From Telmatactis stephensoni (Eukaryota > Cnidaria > Anthozoa > Actiniaria > Isophelliidae), in the NCBI GenBank assembly GCA_029948255.1, contig JALIZF010001430.1, forward strand, positions 62,001 through 126,000: 64,000 bases of DNA. Direction: 5' to 3'. Of the stretch, positions 21,258 to 34,600 are shown one piece after another. The translations under genes and the position numbers were made by a program. Position 1 is the first letter of the stretch. Every line of letters starts with the position of its first letter. The notes below the pieces were generated by a model. That model saw only the letters and a program-made list of their open reading frames with translations. It was not told the origin of the DNA and did no database searches.

Positions 21258-24200
21258 ACTGTCAGATAGACTTTTCTCTACAGCTTCTCCTCCGAAAGAG
21301 GAGTGGAAAGGTACGATATTGAGCTCATTATGAGATGTAGTTAGCTCAGAAGTTGGAGAGAGAACTATTTACTTCCGAGTTCGAGTGAGAAGTTCGACAC
21401 GGGGAATACGTCTGCAGATTCGCCATAATCACTCCTACCGCTTTCCACTAATGAGCCGTTTTAAAAGTATGCCTTTCACAACATTTATTTATCCTTAAAA
21501 TATCTCTCATTTGTATATATTCTTGCAGTGGAAGAAAAGGATCGTCGTACTTAGAAGACCTTTGGACAACATCCAAAAACGTAAGTATAAATAAAATAAG
21601 TTAAAATCATCAGGTTATTCTTCTGTGTTTCCACGATGTCAAAGCAACAAGTCAGGCAGCAACCTTTATTATTTGTTTAATCTTATGGGATTTTAAATGA
21701 AATTTTAATGAAATTATCGAAGAAAAGAATAGGTGATGAGTGGGTCGAATGTTGTTCGCAAGTTTGTAAACATTGTCAAATGCAAATATCTCAAGTAACA
21801 CGATTTGACATCGGTAAATGAATATCTGTCGTTTGTGAATATCTAAATGTATCGATTTGCGAAATGAAGTAAACTTTCTCACATATTTTTGATGCTGAGA
21901 AAATTAGCGAATATTCAACTTCGGTATGTCCCCGCTGACCCTGGCTATATTACGTAAATAATATAAGGCCGTGTTTAGACGTTGTACAAAATTTTAACAA
22001 TGGCCGCTGATGTTCAGTATTGTTTGAACATCTCTGATCTAGATTTACATGTAACGAATGTCAATTTGGTACATTTAAGTAGTTCACGATTGTACTTCAT
22101 GGATGAACGATCATTTAATTACTTTGTCTGAACGTACGGAGGTAACTGTATCATGTGTCTCCATGAAGTATTTGTGTAGCACTTCCGGTTCATAAACTAT
22201 TTTTATTTATCTAAAATTTTAAATATTAGCCAAAGGTAAGGTAAGGTAAGGTGATCGTGTTCTGTGACAGCAAACTGAAAGATTGTTTTTTTTTGTCAGT
22301 TTAAATTTTTTACAACTTCGTTTTATGTTTTACATTTTCTTTCAGTTTAATCTGTTAGAACACTCGAACCATGAACACCTCAAGTTTTTTTTCTCCCCTA
22401 TTTTAAAATACATCCCTTGAGCCAAGTTCAAGTTCAAGTTCAATTCACACTTCTTTCACAATGTTACATGTTTCTTTTTTATGACAATATAAACAATAAA
22501 AATGAACAGTTAGGATATGTTTAGTTGGTTAAATATAAATTTTGGAAGTGTGTGTGGTAGCTAGAGGAGCAAGGCTTTTGGGCTGGCAACCGCCACTTGT
22601 TGATTTTAATAGAATTGGTGTCAATTGGAATGAGACTTATTTTGATCACTCGGTGTATTTGAACTCAGTGAATCATCTTGGAGTGTTTGAAGCAGTAGAA
22701 AGCTTAGAAAAGAATAATCTGAAAAAACTCTAAGTTTTCACAGTCTGAGTGTCCTCATTGTAAAACTAGGAAGATTCTGGGGTGTGCACATGTGTCTGTG
22801 TGGTCATATCTAAATGCCTAAAGGATGTCATATAAGATTAGGGGAACTCACGTTCTATTGGTTCACCTGATTTAGGCAAATCATTAAATGAATCAAATAA
22901 ATACACTTAATAACTTAATAACCCAGACACATAACAGTTATTTATAGTTATCATCCTTGAAATTTCACCCTTTGAACTTTAACATTTATAACATTATTTA
23001 GAAATAAAACTATCATTATTCCTGATCAGCTATATTAGGATATATAAAGAGAGACGTGACATAGATACCCTTGAAATGTCGTCCAGACAATTCAAAGATT
23101 ACCAATATGACGTGCAATAGCATAGTGAAAGACTGCACAATGCAGATATAAATAGGAATGAGTCATCAGTGATCTATATCGGTATATCAAATGTCATTTA
23201 AATAGAAGCTTGACATATATTGAATATAATTTATTAGTGTCATCTAGTTAAAATATTGTATCTAATTCAAACATGATCAACATATTTATTTATCACAATT
23301 AATTTGTTATATTGGTAAGACAAATGTAATTAATGACAATCACAAGATTTATGAAAAAGGCAGTTCAACATCAATGATGTGATGCAAAAATATATCTTAT
23401 GTTAATGCCATGTACAGAAAATTGAAATGGCAATGTCTATTTATGGTACTTGTGGTGTGAATAGCATGAGTTCAACAATTGTCACTAATCTATTTATATT
23501 TAGTGTTAATCAGGTTTGGCACCACAATATAATATTGTACAATTATAATAGTGAGAGTTTGTGGTGTAATAGAAGTGTAATTGAAAATTAATATCCTTTT
23601 TAATTTATGTCTTTGTGCTGTGAAACTGTCAAAAGCTAATAGGAATATGAAACAGCTAATTATTTTTCTGCTTTTTGTATTTATCAAACTAATTCATGAG
23701 AAAACACAATTATAGAAAATCATAACTGTGAAGGAGTTTTTAAATCAGCAAGAGATTCATCTTGACTTACATACAACTTTAACACTTTTCTCAACCAAAA
23801 TCACCTTGATCTTGAATTACAAGATTATTGTTGAACTAAAAATAATCTTGTAATTCACGGTCCCCATGGGACATGTTCCTTCTTACCTGTAAACCTTACT
23901 TTAGCAATAAATTATCTGATGATGGACAGTGGAGACTGCCCAAAATATAATTTACTCACAAAATTAAAACTTCTCGTCATGATCATTCTATAATATCACT
24001 AAATTAGCCCAGAAAAATATCTTTATATTACTTATTTAAATAAATAAGTAGAGTGCACGCACTTAATCCGTGAAACATAGATAGTACAAAATAGTGCTAA
24101 ATTATGGTAATTCCTTTGTTTCCTATTGTCTAATCAATACTATTTAGTAGTAATTAGTAGTGTTTGTTTCACGGATTAAGTGCATGGACTCTAATAATAT

Positions 24201-27200
24201 AATATTCAAATAATAAATTAAGTAATATAAAAATATGAAGGGTGTGGCTCGCCATTTTAAAACCATGCAGAATCTTAAATGTTCACTACTATTAATTTGT
24301 AGATTATCTTGATGTACACCGACCAGTTGCAAAAGCCATAAAGAAGTTTGGTTCAGCTTTTTCTGAAGAGATTGAAATTTGTCCTCATAGTCACATTGTG
24401 ATTAAAGACACTGATGAGTTTTCACAAGACAAAAGCAATATGCTGGGATTGATATCAGTGGGTCGAAGTAAAGGAAAGAAATCTTATCTTTTTGCTTCCA
24501 CTGGCAATAATGATCTTGACAACCTTGCTGATGCCATTAAGCAAATATGTCAAGGTAAACAGTAACAATATTTGTTATAAAATCAGTAGTATTATCATAA
24601 TTTTAAGTTGTCAAGCAAATTATAATCTAATTTGCTTGAAAAGATTTCACATAAATAATATTATATTTAAATGGGGTACTGTAGCACTTGCAATCATAGC
24701 AATTGAATGTTCTGGTTGTACATACAATAGTCCCCTTCACAGTTCTCTGTGCCATCTTGAAAGGTAGCCATGCCTTTACATCGAAGCGAGACAAACAGTG
24801 AGTGTGCAATGATAGAGACCTGTGAATAATAATTGTCCTAGGTGTTAAAAAAGGTATCTATCATTGCATGCTCACTGTTCATCTCACTTCGATGCAAAGG
24901 CACGGCTACCTTTCAAGATGGCGCAGGGAACTGTGAAGGGGACTATTGTACAATAGTTGTCATGAATGGATTTCTCAGCACCCTGCAAGAAGTCGTTTTC
25001 GTGTCATATCTCAAAGAGAAGGTAGTTAGGAGAGGAAAACCACTGCTTGCAGGGTAGGATTTCAAATGCAGCAAATTTGACTGAAATTTTAAATTCAAAG
25101 TGGATCATTAGTTTGAACACTTTGCTTTGGCAAAAGGTTTAACATACAATCCTGCCAGCCATTTGTAAAGAACTGTGATTAACTCCAAATTAATGTAGTC
25201 TATCAGTACATGTACAATGGCATGGAATAATCTCTTCTCTGTAGAACCTCAGAACATCAGTAATGACAGGACTTTTACTACATTTTTTGCAGTCTCGACC
25301 TTTGAAGTGTCCATTGAGTCTGGTCAAAGCAATGAAATTCCCACAGGGGCAGCCTTGTTGCACATCTGGCCAAACAATGCATGTTTGACATCCAAGATTC
25401 CATTCATGAAAGTACTTCGAAGATGGCAGCTTGCTGAGCCTCTAGAGGCATTCAGATGGGAAAAATATGCTTTTTATCTTTACGACTACAAGAACCCTAA
25501 TCATCCATTATTCTTGTATGTGAGGTCAGAAGATGTCAAGATTATTCAGCAAGAATTAGATAGGTGTAAAGAGAATAGTACCATGGCAATTGCTAAGGAG
25601 TGTACCCCAAATGATTCCGAATCAGCATCTGAAGTAAAAGAAACTGTGGATGTTTGCAACAATAACCACCTTTGTGTGGATGATGTTGCATCAAAGTTAC
25701 CAAAAAGAAGCCAAAGCTTGCCAACAAACATGGAAAAAACAATCCAGAGAAAGTCAAACCAAAACAGTGGAGTATATGAGCATGTGGAAATTAAGTATCC
25801 TCAACATAAAAAAACTCGTCGCTGTAATTCAGATACAGCAATTATACGACAATCCCATAAAGAGGAAGTAAATTTCTTAGAAAATCAAAATAAAGCACCA
25901 CCATTGGATGGGAAAGATATTACATCTAAAATAGTAGACAATTGGAATATCAAAACTTTTGCAAATGAAATATTAGATTCACAAGAAAACAATTTAAAAA
26001 CCTCAATAACAAATGGCATTCAACATCAAGATAATAGTCAATACTATGCAAATGTTCAACTGAGACCTCCATGCTATATTTACACAAATGTTAACACAAT
26101 GGTGAGTGAAGAGGAAAGCCAAGAGATGCCTTACACATATGTTAACATCTTTTCTGGTAGCAGTTTTAAGGGTTGCTATGAAAACTGGGAACAGCAAAGT
26201 AGTATTTACTCAGAGATTTCACCACTCAAGGCATATGATGCACCTCCACTACCACCACGCCCATATCGGCCACAGCTTCCCCCACGACTTCATGGTACTA
26301 ATAAACTAAATAGTTCTGGTCCAGAAAGACCTCCTCCATTACCTCCAAAGCCAAAAGGCAGTGGTCCATCATGTCCTAAAGTTACCGAGACCTGGACAGC
26401 TCCAAGAATTCATGTGGCAGTCTTTACATCAACTGCTGTCATTGGACGTGTTTGGTTCTTGCGAGTGGCATTTCTGCATCAAGATGATAAGGATTCTACA
26501 TTCAAGGTCAGTGTGATATAATAACTAATTTGTACTTGAACTCAACTATACAATAAAAGTTTTAAAAATACATGAACTTATCACAGAAAAAAATCATCAT
26601 CATTGGCACCATCATCATCATCACCATCATTATCATCATGTGAAGACCCTGCAAGATGGATGCACATTTATTCAGAGAGACCAATAAGTCATTCTTGCTA
26701 TTATTGATTTCTAGAGAGTAATGAATATTGAAGCACTCAGTAATCATAAGTTTCATCAGCTCCAGTCCTTAGAAGTCTCATCTGATATCACTGTTAGTGT
26801 CAACCCAACAATGGCTGGCTTTGATTTGCTCAAGTACAGTCAACAGGTAAATAATCAATTTATCAGGCTGGAGCAAGTGTAGCTCAGGGGCCAGTTGTAC
26901 GAAGGGTGAATAGTGCTATCCAGAGCATAAATCCCTATCCAGCAGATAAAATCTATACAAAATCTATACAGTGGATAACTTTATCCAACCTTCGTACAAC
27001 CCGGCCCAGGTGGTTAGTGTGTGGCTTTCTGATGCAAGAGGTCCAGAGTTCAATTCTCTGTAGGATCACCTCACACTTGTTTTGACTTCTTTCCATTCCG
27101 TGTAACTTTAATTAGCTTAAAACGGAGCAATGAGGGGGGTAAAGAGCACAGTGTTGGCTTCCTGGGAGACCAGCATTCAGATGAAGGAACTACCAACACT

Positions 27201-28926
27201 AAATAATTATATTATTTAGTGCTTTACCTTTACCTTTATCCAGGAGGGGAGGATTTAATAATAACTTAAATTGTAGTATGGATGTAGATATGCACTGCAG
27301 CCAGTTTTTGGCTTGCAAAATTTGGAAACACAGTTTTTGAAAGAGGAAATGTCCAACACTCATCTGATGAGTTATGATTGGCATATGTATTACAGCCAGT
27401 TTTTTCTTGTAAAATTTCTAAATCCATCTTGGGACAAAAAATAATAATTTGCCTTATCCTACTGCTAAGTTAGGTAGGAAAGGGTTAATGAGGGATAGGG
27501 GTGTCCAAGCACAAGGGACATTTGACTTTTAAGAAGAATTTTTGGTCAAAATTCCCACCTTCCGTGCCCTCCCTCCCTGATTTCACATACAAAATACAAC
27601 TGTGAGTACAGTACTCTACTTAGCAGCTTGTTTGTACAGGCCACACAGGGTCTTAATGAATTTGTAGATGATAGTATTCATTCGTTTTTGTAGGAGATTG
27701 AATTGAATGATCTTAATAACCTACGGAAGGGTGACTGGTTCATCATCGAATTCCACATTCAAAATTCAGATGAAACAAAAGATTACTTTGTAAGCAATGT
27801 ATCCATTGGACCTACATCAACATGTTGCCGTCGAGCTTGTAAAATTGAGATGACAGTTGATGAAGTCTTTCAAAGACAGGTATGTGTTACAAGTTAGAGT
27901 ACTTCATATCAATCCTTTTAAAACAAAGCCAGAAGTAAATTAAATCTAAGCTGCTGTACATATAGGGGTTATATAATTATAAAGAGCATATTTCTTTAAA
28001 GTGTTTCAATGACATTTTTAATATCCGAGCTTTTGGGCCTCATTATTAGATTGGTTTGGCAAGCATGATGTGACAGGAAAGAGGATGCCATGCATGTTGA
28101 CAAATTTTATTCAAAACGACTATTGCATCACTGATGTCAAAAGAGGATGCAAAAAACAAGTGGAATGGGCTCAGGACTGAATAGGGCATTACAGTGACAT
28201 TGTTACAGTAGTCACACAGCAAACGAGTGTGATACATGTAAATTCGTCATTTCATGTCCTGTCTGGTGTCATGTCAAGTTTTCTAAATACTGTAAACCTA
28301 TTTACTACATTATATGAATTGACGTGTGTGAATAAGTTAGAAGTGCTACGTCAAACTCACTAGGGTCTGTGACAATCGTATTTTGACTCCACATGTCGTG
28401 GAATCTTTAATCAGTTGACTGATGAAGGCAGTGAGAGACAGTCAAAATATCTCCATTTTTTTATTTAATAATTTAATTTTGGTCTGGGTGCAGAAGAAAT
28501 TAATATTTAGTAGCTAATGCTTCCAGAGCAAGGGATCAATCAACTTTTTTCAAGTTTCTATTTTTCTTATTCTGTTCTTTTTAGGTCAACCATAAGGGTC
28601 CATCAAACCCAGTCCGATCACCATCCCTGTTACAAGACTACAACAAACGACAAAGACTTTGTCGAGCATTAGACATTACCATTAATTCCCAATGTCATGA
28701 TTGGCGACAAGTGGCAGGCTCTCTAGGCTTTACTTATCCCGAAATTATTGAGCTTCAAGACAAAGCTTGTAAATCTGGAACATTTTCTCCAACAGATGCA
28801 GTACTAACAATTTGGGAACAAAGAGAACCAAATTGTACTGTAGATAAACTAGTTAATATTTTAAGAGAAATAGGACGATTAGATGTAGTGCAGGACCTAG
28901 GCTATAGCATAACACTAGAAAGCTAG
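21242..28926 (+). CDS. DOK7-like PH-PTB adaptor with UPA-like region and C-terminal death domain
   Basis: Seven exons, 21242-21310, 21529-21580, 24303-24554, 25293-26506, 26715-26846, 27694-27879 and 28585-28926, have GT-AG introns and compatible phases (0,1,1,0,0,0), giving 748 residues. The PH domain (about 8-122) has the DOK7-like strand pair LLLRKRSGK / WKKRIVVLRRP. The IRS-type PTB (about 126-215) runs from STFEVSIESG through LRRWQL and LFLYVRSEDV. The tail (216-490) holds YEHV, YANV, YTNV, YVNI, YENW and YSEI, then APPLPPRPYRPQLPPR and ERPPPLPPKPKG. An UPA-like beta region follows (about 490-630). The UNC5-type death domain (about 650-740) shows RQRLCRALD, DWRQVAGSLGF and SPTDAVLTIWE. 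DOK proteins dock on activated receptor tyrosine kinases; UPA-death modules belong to UNC5/PIDD/ankyrin relatives. The first two small exons rest on phase and motif alone. Confidence 0.87.
24050..24192. mobile_element. MITE in intron 2 of the DOK-like gene
   Basis: Inverted ends of about 28 bp: AGAGTGCACGCACTTAATCC at the left and GGATTAAGTGCATGGACTCT at the right. It lies about 110 bp upstream of exon 3. No coding capacity. Confidence 0.85.
24724..24950. mobile_element. YY1-motif-bearing foldback MITE, copy 1
   Basis: A nearly complete palindrome of 227 bp in intron 3 of the DOK-like gene: TACAATAGTCCCCTTCACAG at the left and its complement at the right. Each arm carries an AAGATGGCG / CGCCATCTT-like word, a YY1 core. 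A second copy lies at 53530-53746. Confidence 0.9.
26870..27240 (+). repeat. tRNA-derived SINE interrupted by a MITE
   Basis: A tRNA-like head starts at GTGTAGCTCAGG, is cut at about 26888, and resumes at 27008 with TGGTTAGTGTGTGGC, followed by B-box-like AGAGTTCAATTCT. The 3' part runs to about 27240 and ends in an inverted AATAATTATATTATT and pyrimidine words. It lies in intron 5 of the DOK-like gene. The head matches the remnant at 3125-3190. Confidence 0.7.
26888..27007. mobile_element. MITE nested in the SINE A box
   Basis: Terminal inverted repeats: GGGCCAGTTGTACGAAGG at the left, CCTTCGTACAACCCGGCCC at the right. The interior has repeated ATCTATACA. CAGG borders both sides, consistent with a 4-bp target duplication, though it overlaps the element ends. 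The insertion splits the tRNA-like head. Confidence 0.8.
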
Positions 28927-31609
28927 ATGAATAATATTGACTACAATTGAAACTTTGTGCAAGGACACCCTTGACAGTTTGCACTCTACAGTTTCTGTTG
29001 CCATAGAGCTTTCGGTAACAGTACATTGTAATGGACCAAATTGTACATGTAAGAGAGTTAGTTATTATAGAGGTGGTCACTGTAGAGACGTACAATAGTT
29101 ATGGAACAGAGTTGGCTGTTAGTAAAGATTTGGCTGTACATACTAATACACTCTGCAAGTCACAGAAAGCCTACAGTAGAATTGACAACCCTCAGTCATT
29201 GACAGAATCCAAGCACAGACTGTTTTCATTGATTGATGACACAATGTAGCTAATTTTTAGTTTCTCAAGGCAGGACCTACTTATAATTTTGCAAATAACA
29301 CTTTTTATAATTGATACAGTAAACTGAGGTTTGAGTTTCATTCATCTACTGGAATCTGGGTATTATCATAAGCGTATCTCACTCCAAATATGAATACCTC
29401 TGGGTCCCAAAAGATGACCAACTTCCACACATACACTTTACCACTCTTGTACAATATTTTTATAACAGTTTCCACCAATAATTATTAGCCATTAATAACT
29501 GTATGATGATATAAAATAATGATGATAAAAAAATCTCACATCTGGAAATTCTAACTATTTTGTATAATTTTATTTAATCAGGTGCTCTTTATATTAAATA
29601 AGACATTTAAAGCAGGGCAGGACTGTGATGAAAATCACTCCAAACCTTGATTTAAAAATTCAGGCATAACAGTTTTTGTAAATATAATTATCATAAATAG
29701 ACTCAGCCAAGAGAAATGTTTTTATTCAAACATATTATATATGACATTAGCAACTGTAAACAACTTAGACTGATTGCTCTTTAACTACCAGTTACTGAAA
29801 AGAGAGTAATAATTTTAGAGCTGACATTTTGTAAACTGCTGTTCATTTAGCCCTACCATCTTAAAACATCAATGAACTGCATTATTATTTTATTCAGTAT
29901 GGTTGACTGAGATGATGATGCCTTTGTAAGTGCTTTCCAGAGATTTAGACAGCCCCAAATATGAAGTAGTTATCCAGCAACTGTCTGAAGATCATGGACC
30001 ATCACAAAAAAGATAGCAGGATATTGCAAGGCCTGGACTTCACAAGCAATTGAAGCTGAAGCAGAAGCAACAATACACCCAGACATATTGTTGCATTTCT
30101 CCCCTAGGTGTCATTAAATACAACAAGCAGTGTATTACTGTGTTTACAAATCTTGCTTCTCCTCATGCTTCTGGCACTTGTGGAAACCAGGCCCGTTTTC
30201 AAAAGCACATGACTGTGCAGTTGATGCTTGGAAAAAAAGACTAAACATTGCCTCTGGAAAGCACTGCTACTTAATATCTTATTTTCGAAAAGAATGTTAA
30301 AATATTAGCTGTAGTGATAGGTTGAACTAGTTGGTAGTTTGAGATAGTATAAGTTTTTACTGGTTGCAGCTTTATGCACTGTCTGACTGATATTCAGTCA
30401 TTTTATTGTTGATTTGATAAAGAATTCATAAAGTAGGAACATACTGTTCGATATTGTATTTTGCTAAATAAAATAATTTGTGAAAATTTATCTGCCTTAG
30501 GCTGTTTTTGGCTTTAAGTTACAATATGGCACAATTGATTATTTCTCAATCTTAAAATGGATAGCCCAAAAAAACAGCAGCTGCCTCTCATAAAACGGGG
30601 AGCTACAAGGTAATTTGATAAACACTATAAAAAAGAGTACATTATTACCCATCTAAATGAGTGTTAACATATCAAACATAGACTATATTACTAGTCTGCT
30701 GCAGCTATACATTCTGGGACTGTTAAAGTCCCTATGACGGATAATATTTTATTTTCAAACTCAGTTCTTGAAAGAAAGCATACATGTAGTAAAGATCTTT
30801 TAATCTTGTTTTTCCTCACTCCATATTTTCTGAGATATAAAGGTTTCAAATTTCAAAATGCAAATGTGATGACGTAAGAGGAGTAATCATTTATTATACA
30901 AAAACAAGAGAATTTAAATTACTTGTATTTTTCCATTTTGTAACTCATTTCCATTGGCAAAGCCTGTTGTTTAGTAAAAAATTTGGCTCTCGAATTGAAG
31001 TCCTCTTTTTGTAAAACCCATGAGAAGTTTGCAGTGTTGGCCTCCTCTTACGTCATCAAATTTGCATTTTGACATTTGAAACCTTCATATCTCAGAAAAT
31101 ACGAGGTAAGGAAAACCTGGGTAAAAAGATCTATGCTCTCTAAAAATAACTAAGTTTGAAATTAAAAAGTTATGTGTCATAAGGACTTTAATTCAGTAAA
31201 ATAATGCTGAACAAATGAGAATATGTCTGCTGTGTGCAAATTATATCGCTATTATTAATAGTGATATAATTTGCATTGAGTACTAGTAAGATAAGTGCTC
31301 TGGAGCAGTTTAAAAATTGAATGAAACAAGAAAACACAAAACAGATCTATGAGGAAGTGTGATCAAAGTTCTGAGATGTTTGAGCACCTAAAATGGTTTG
31401 TAAAAATCAATTACAAAAAAAATATTAATATTTCCCTCATGTTCTCAGGTATTATCAATGAGACTTAATTTTCAACATGCAATGACTATTAAACAGCCAT
31501 CATAACAGTGATCACACACCATTAAACCAACTTCTTATAAATTATAATTCCTATTTTACATTATACTATGATTAAAATTCACTGTCAGTACTAACCAGGT
31601 CAAGATTGT
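28927..31609. other. Intergenic region between convergent DOK-like gene and COQ7
   Basis: This holds the 3' UTRs of both genes. I cannot pick the polyadenylation sites: AATAAA near 30465 (plus) is one option. A possible MITE is at 29929-30265 (14-bp perfect inverted ends AGTGCTTTCCAGAG). A clearer foldback element at 30723-31191 is listed separately. No further gene is recognised. Confidence 0.5.
30723..31191. mobile_element. Foldback element with long imperfect arms
   Basis: The ends are TTAAAGTCC and GGACTTTAA. The arms (about 30723-30890 and 31030-31191) match inverted over ~160 bp with several mismatches; shared words include TTTCAAAT, ATATCTCAGAAAATA and CTTACGTCAT. The terminal octamer is the same as in the element at 56577-57151. 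Confidence 0.8.
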
Positions 31610-34600
31610 TCAGACTCTCTCTGCTATCTTTATTGCTATTTTACAACCTGTTTGTATAGTTTTCTTGAGCAATTCATACATTGGGGCCTGATAAATAAAA
31701 TAAGAGAAAAGTAAGAAACTATATACCAGTATTACATGTTATTTAATTAAGAGGAGATTTTTTCCAATGACGAGCAATAATGGCAAAAAGCGCCAAAAAC
31801 TAGACCTTTGTGCAAGTTTTAATCCAAATTTTGGATTAAAATTTTGTTCTGGATTAACACTCAAATCCTTTTTCTAGCAGTTAAAAACTGATGTACCAAG
31901 ATAAAATACTTGTTTACAATAGATTTTTGAACTGTACAAAGACTTTTTCTTGAAGTTGTGTTCCAAGGGAGTAAGCTTTTTCAAGCTTAATATAAAGAAA
32001 ACATACAGCAAATGAGCAAATGAAGGCCTAAACCTCATTTTCGATCCAAATTTTCGCTTTGGATTAACACTTTGATTCAACTTTCATCGGCCAAAACTAC
32101 TGACAAACAACTTATTAAAAAACTTTCTAACAAAAATGATTTTAGTTTTGTACAACAGCTATTCTTCAACTCAGGAGTTTTTGTCGTTCACTGCTCGAAC
32201 TTGAAAAAAATCCCTCTTAATTATACAATATCAATTAATTGTGTTCTTACAATAAGTAACATCTAGATATATATCTTTTTATAAATTAAAGTGTTCTTTC
32301 AAGGAAAGACACTTTTTCATCAGTGCTTAAGCCTGATGGACACCGAAAAGTCTACAATACTCTCATATGGACATCAAAGTCATCCCATTTTTTCTGCAAC
32401 ATTGTAACCAACACAGTTGCACCATGTTTCCACCCTTACATGTATAACAGTTGCGTGCCACATTTCACATAAAAATTACAAAATTAGAATCAAGTTCTAC
32501 AGATCTGTAAAGCCTGATTTCCATTTGATCGCTACAATTGCTACAATCGCTATGATCGATCGCCAGGATCGCTGTGATCCCTGGACAGTAGTTTCCATAT
32601 GATCGCCCTGATCACCACGATTGCCGAGATAGAAAAAATTATACATGTATCTCGGCGATTGCGATTGCCACAATCGCTGCAATTGCTGGAGTTGTGTTTC
32701 CATGTTTCCATTTGATCACTGCAATCAACAAAATACGTTTTTGGGCGATCCTGGTGATCATAGCGATCAAATGGAAACCGGCTTAATGGTTTCTGTAATG
32801 TGAGATTTGTTGCAGGTGAGTCAGGAAGTGGTTGGTAAAATGACTGGCTGTAGAGACAACTTTGGTAGGTTTTGCCCAACTTTCTTGGACAACTAAGACA
32901 ACATTTGGGAATAAATATCTCTATTTCTTGCCCTGGGCTCACAGTAACATGCCTTCCAACCTTAATAAACCCTCTGCATTTGAACTTCTGCAGCATTTAT
33001 AATTCTGCATTTAAATATTATTTTGAGGCAAACTATACACACCTGTTCTGCTCCATATTCTATGCCTTTATCTAAATGCTCTAACTCATCATCTCGAAAT
33101 TTTTGAATAACCTAAGTGCAGACAAAAACAAAAATTTAGTAAGATAAAGTAAAAATATCTTAAAGTGTATAATTATGCATTCAGACTAAGCCTAAATACC
33201 TGTAGTAGTTCTTTATGTTCTTCTTGGATACCATCTTTTAGTAATTCTCTAAGTTGACTGAAATAAGATTACCACCGTGTGCAAAATTACACATCTCGCC
33301 AGACTATAGTCTCTATTGGGAATTTGGTCAATAGGATACCAAAAATCCAGACAGAGGCAGAGTTTTCTATACTAATGTCTGAACACTTTGTTGGCTTCAC
33401 GGTAGCCTTTTGACCAAATCCTAATGAAGACTTTAGTCTGGCGGGGCGCGTTACTATGCACACGGTAGTAATCAAAGATATTATCATATGATACGTATTT
33501 AGCTCCATGCATGGTATGAAGAATAACCTTTGGAAATGATCACTTGACAGGGCACATACCGTACAGATATTTCAAGATGGTCCTAAAAAACCCATATCTG
33601 GACCATGACCAGTGCATGTGTCAAAAATACAAATAAAATTGTGATAAAAACAGCCAAATGCTTACTGACTGAGTTACAAAAATGTAGGTCAGTCCAGACG
33701 GGAAAATATTTGGCTCTTGCGTGGTCATTTGTATGGACCTTGCTGTGCTCATATGACCCGACCTCAAGCCAAATATTTTTCAGGCCGGCCCTCCCACTCA
33801 GTCAATAGGTACATAATAATAGAAAGGGTTTCATTGATATTAGCAATAGCAGGTTCCACTACTAAGATAGGTGTCTGAAATACAGATGTCCTACCATTAA
33901 AATATTGTATAACTAGAAAAAAATAGCCAGTGGTGAATGGCAAAACAGACGGCAATAAACCACCGGTAACCACCTATTAATGAAACCCCTGAATAGTATC
34001 AATAAGTCTCATATCATCCTTGGGCTGGATTAGCTAGTGTGCACTCTAGTTACTCAGGTATTTAACAGTGTTCATATTCCTTTGCCTAAAAGTATTTCCC
34101 ATGATAGGAAGATGAATGCCGTTCAATCATTCTAACCCCTCTGTCTATATGGCGCGTTTTTGGGGTCAAAATTAGAAATGCGTAACTCATGTAAATTACT
34201 TCTGAATTCAAAACTCTTAACGCGATTTTACTTCCAAAACGTATTTCTTTTAGAAACATTACTTTTGAAAAAGGTAACACATGTGCGCACTGACTTTTAA
34301 ATCCGCTACTTACGCAATTTGATTTGAATTAGTTGCGAACACTCACATTACTCACGTATTACTTGCGGACGCTCATATTACTTGCGAATACTGTTGCGAA
34401 CGCTCATATTACTTGCGAATACGTGGCGAACACTCGCCTTACTTGCGAACACGTATTACTTGCGAACACTCGTATTACTTGCGAACGCTCATATTACTTG
34501 CGAATACGTATTACTTGCGGAGGCTCACATTACTTGCGAACACTCACATTGCAAACGCTCACATTACTTGCAAACACTCAAATTACTTGCAAACGCTCAA

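Noticed and set aside
22542..22733. 63-codon frame in intron 2 of the DOK-like gene (GARLLGWQPP...)
   Set aside because: No ATG start (begins at TTG), no donor at its end and no phase match to the flanking exons. The protein-like composition made me consider a cassette exon or transposon remnant, but nothing supports it.
29929..30265. Possible MITE with 14-bp ends downstream of the DOK-like gene
   Set aside because: Only the 14 terminal bases pair, no target duplication and no second copy seen, so it is mentioned but not called.
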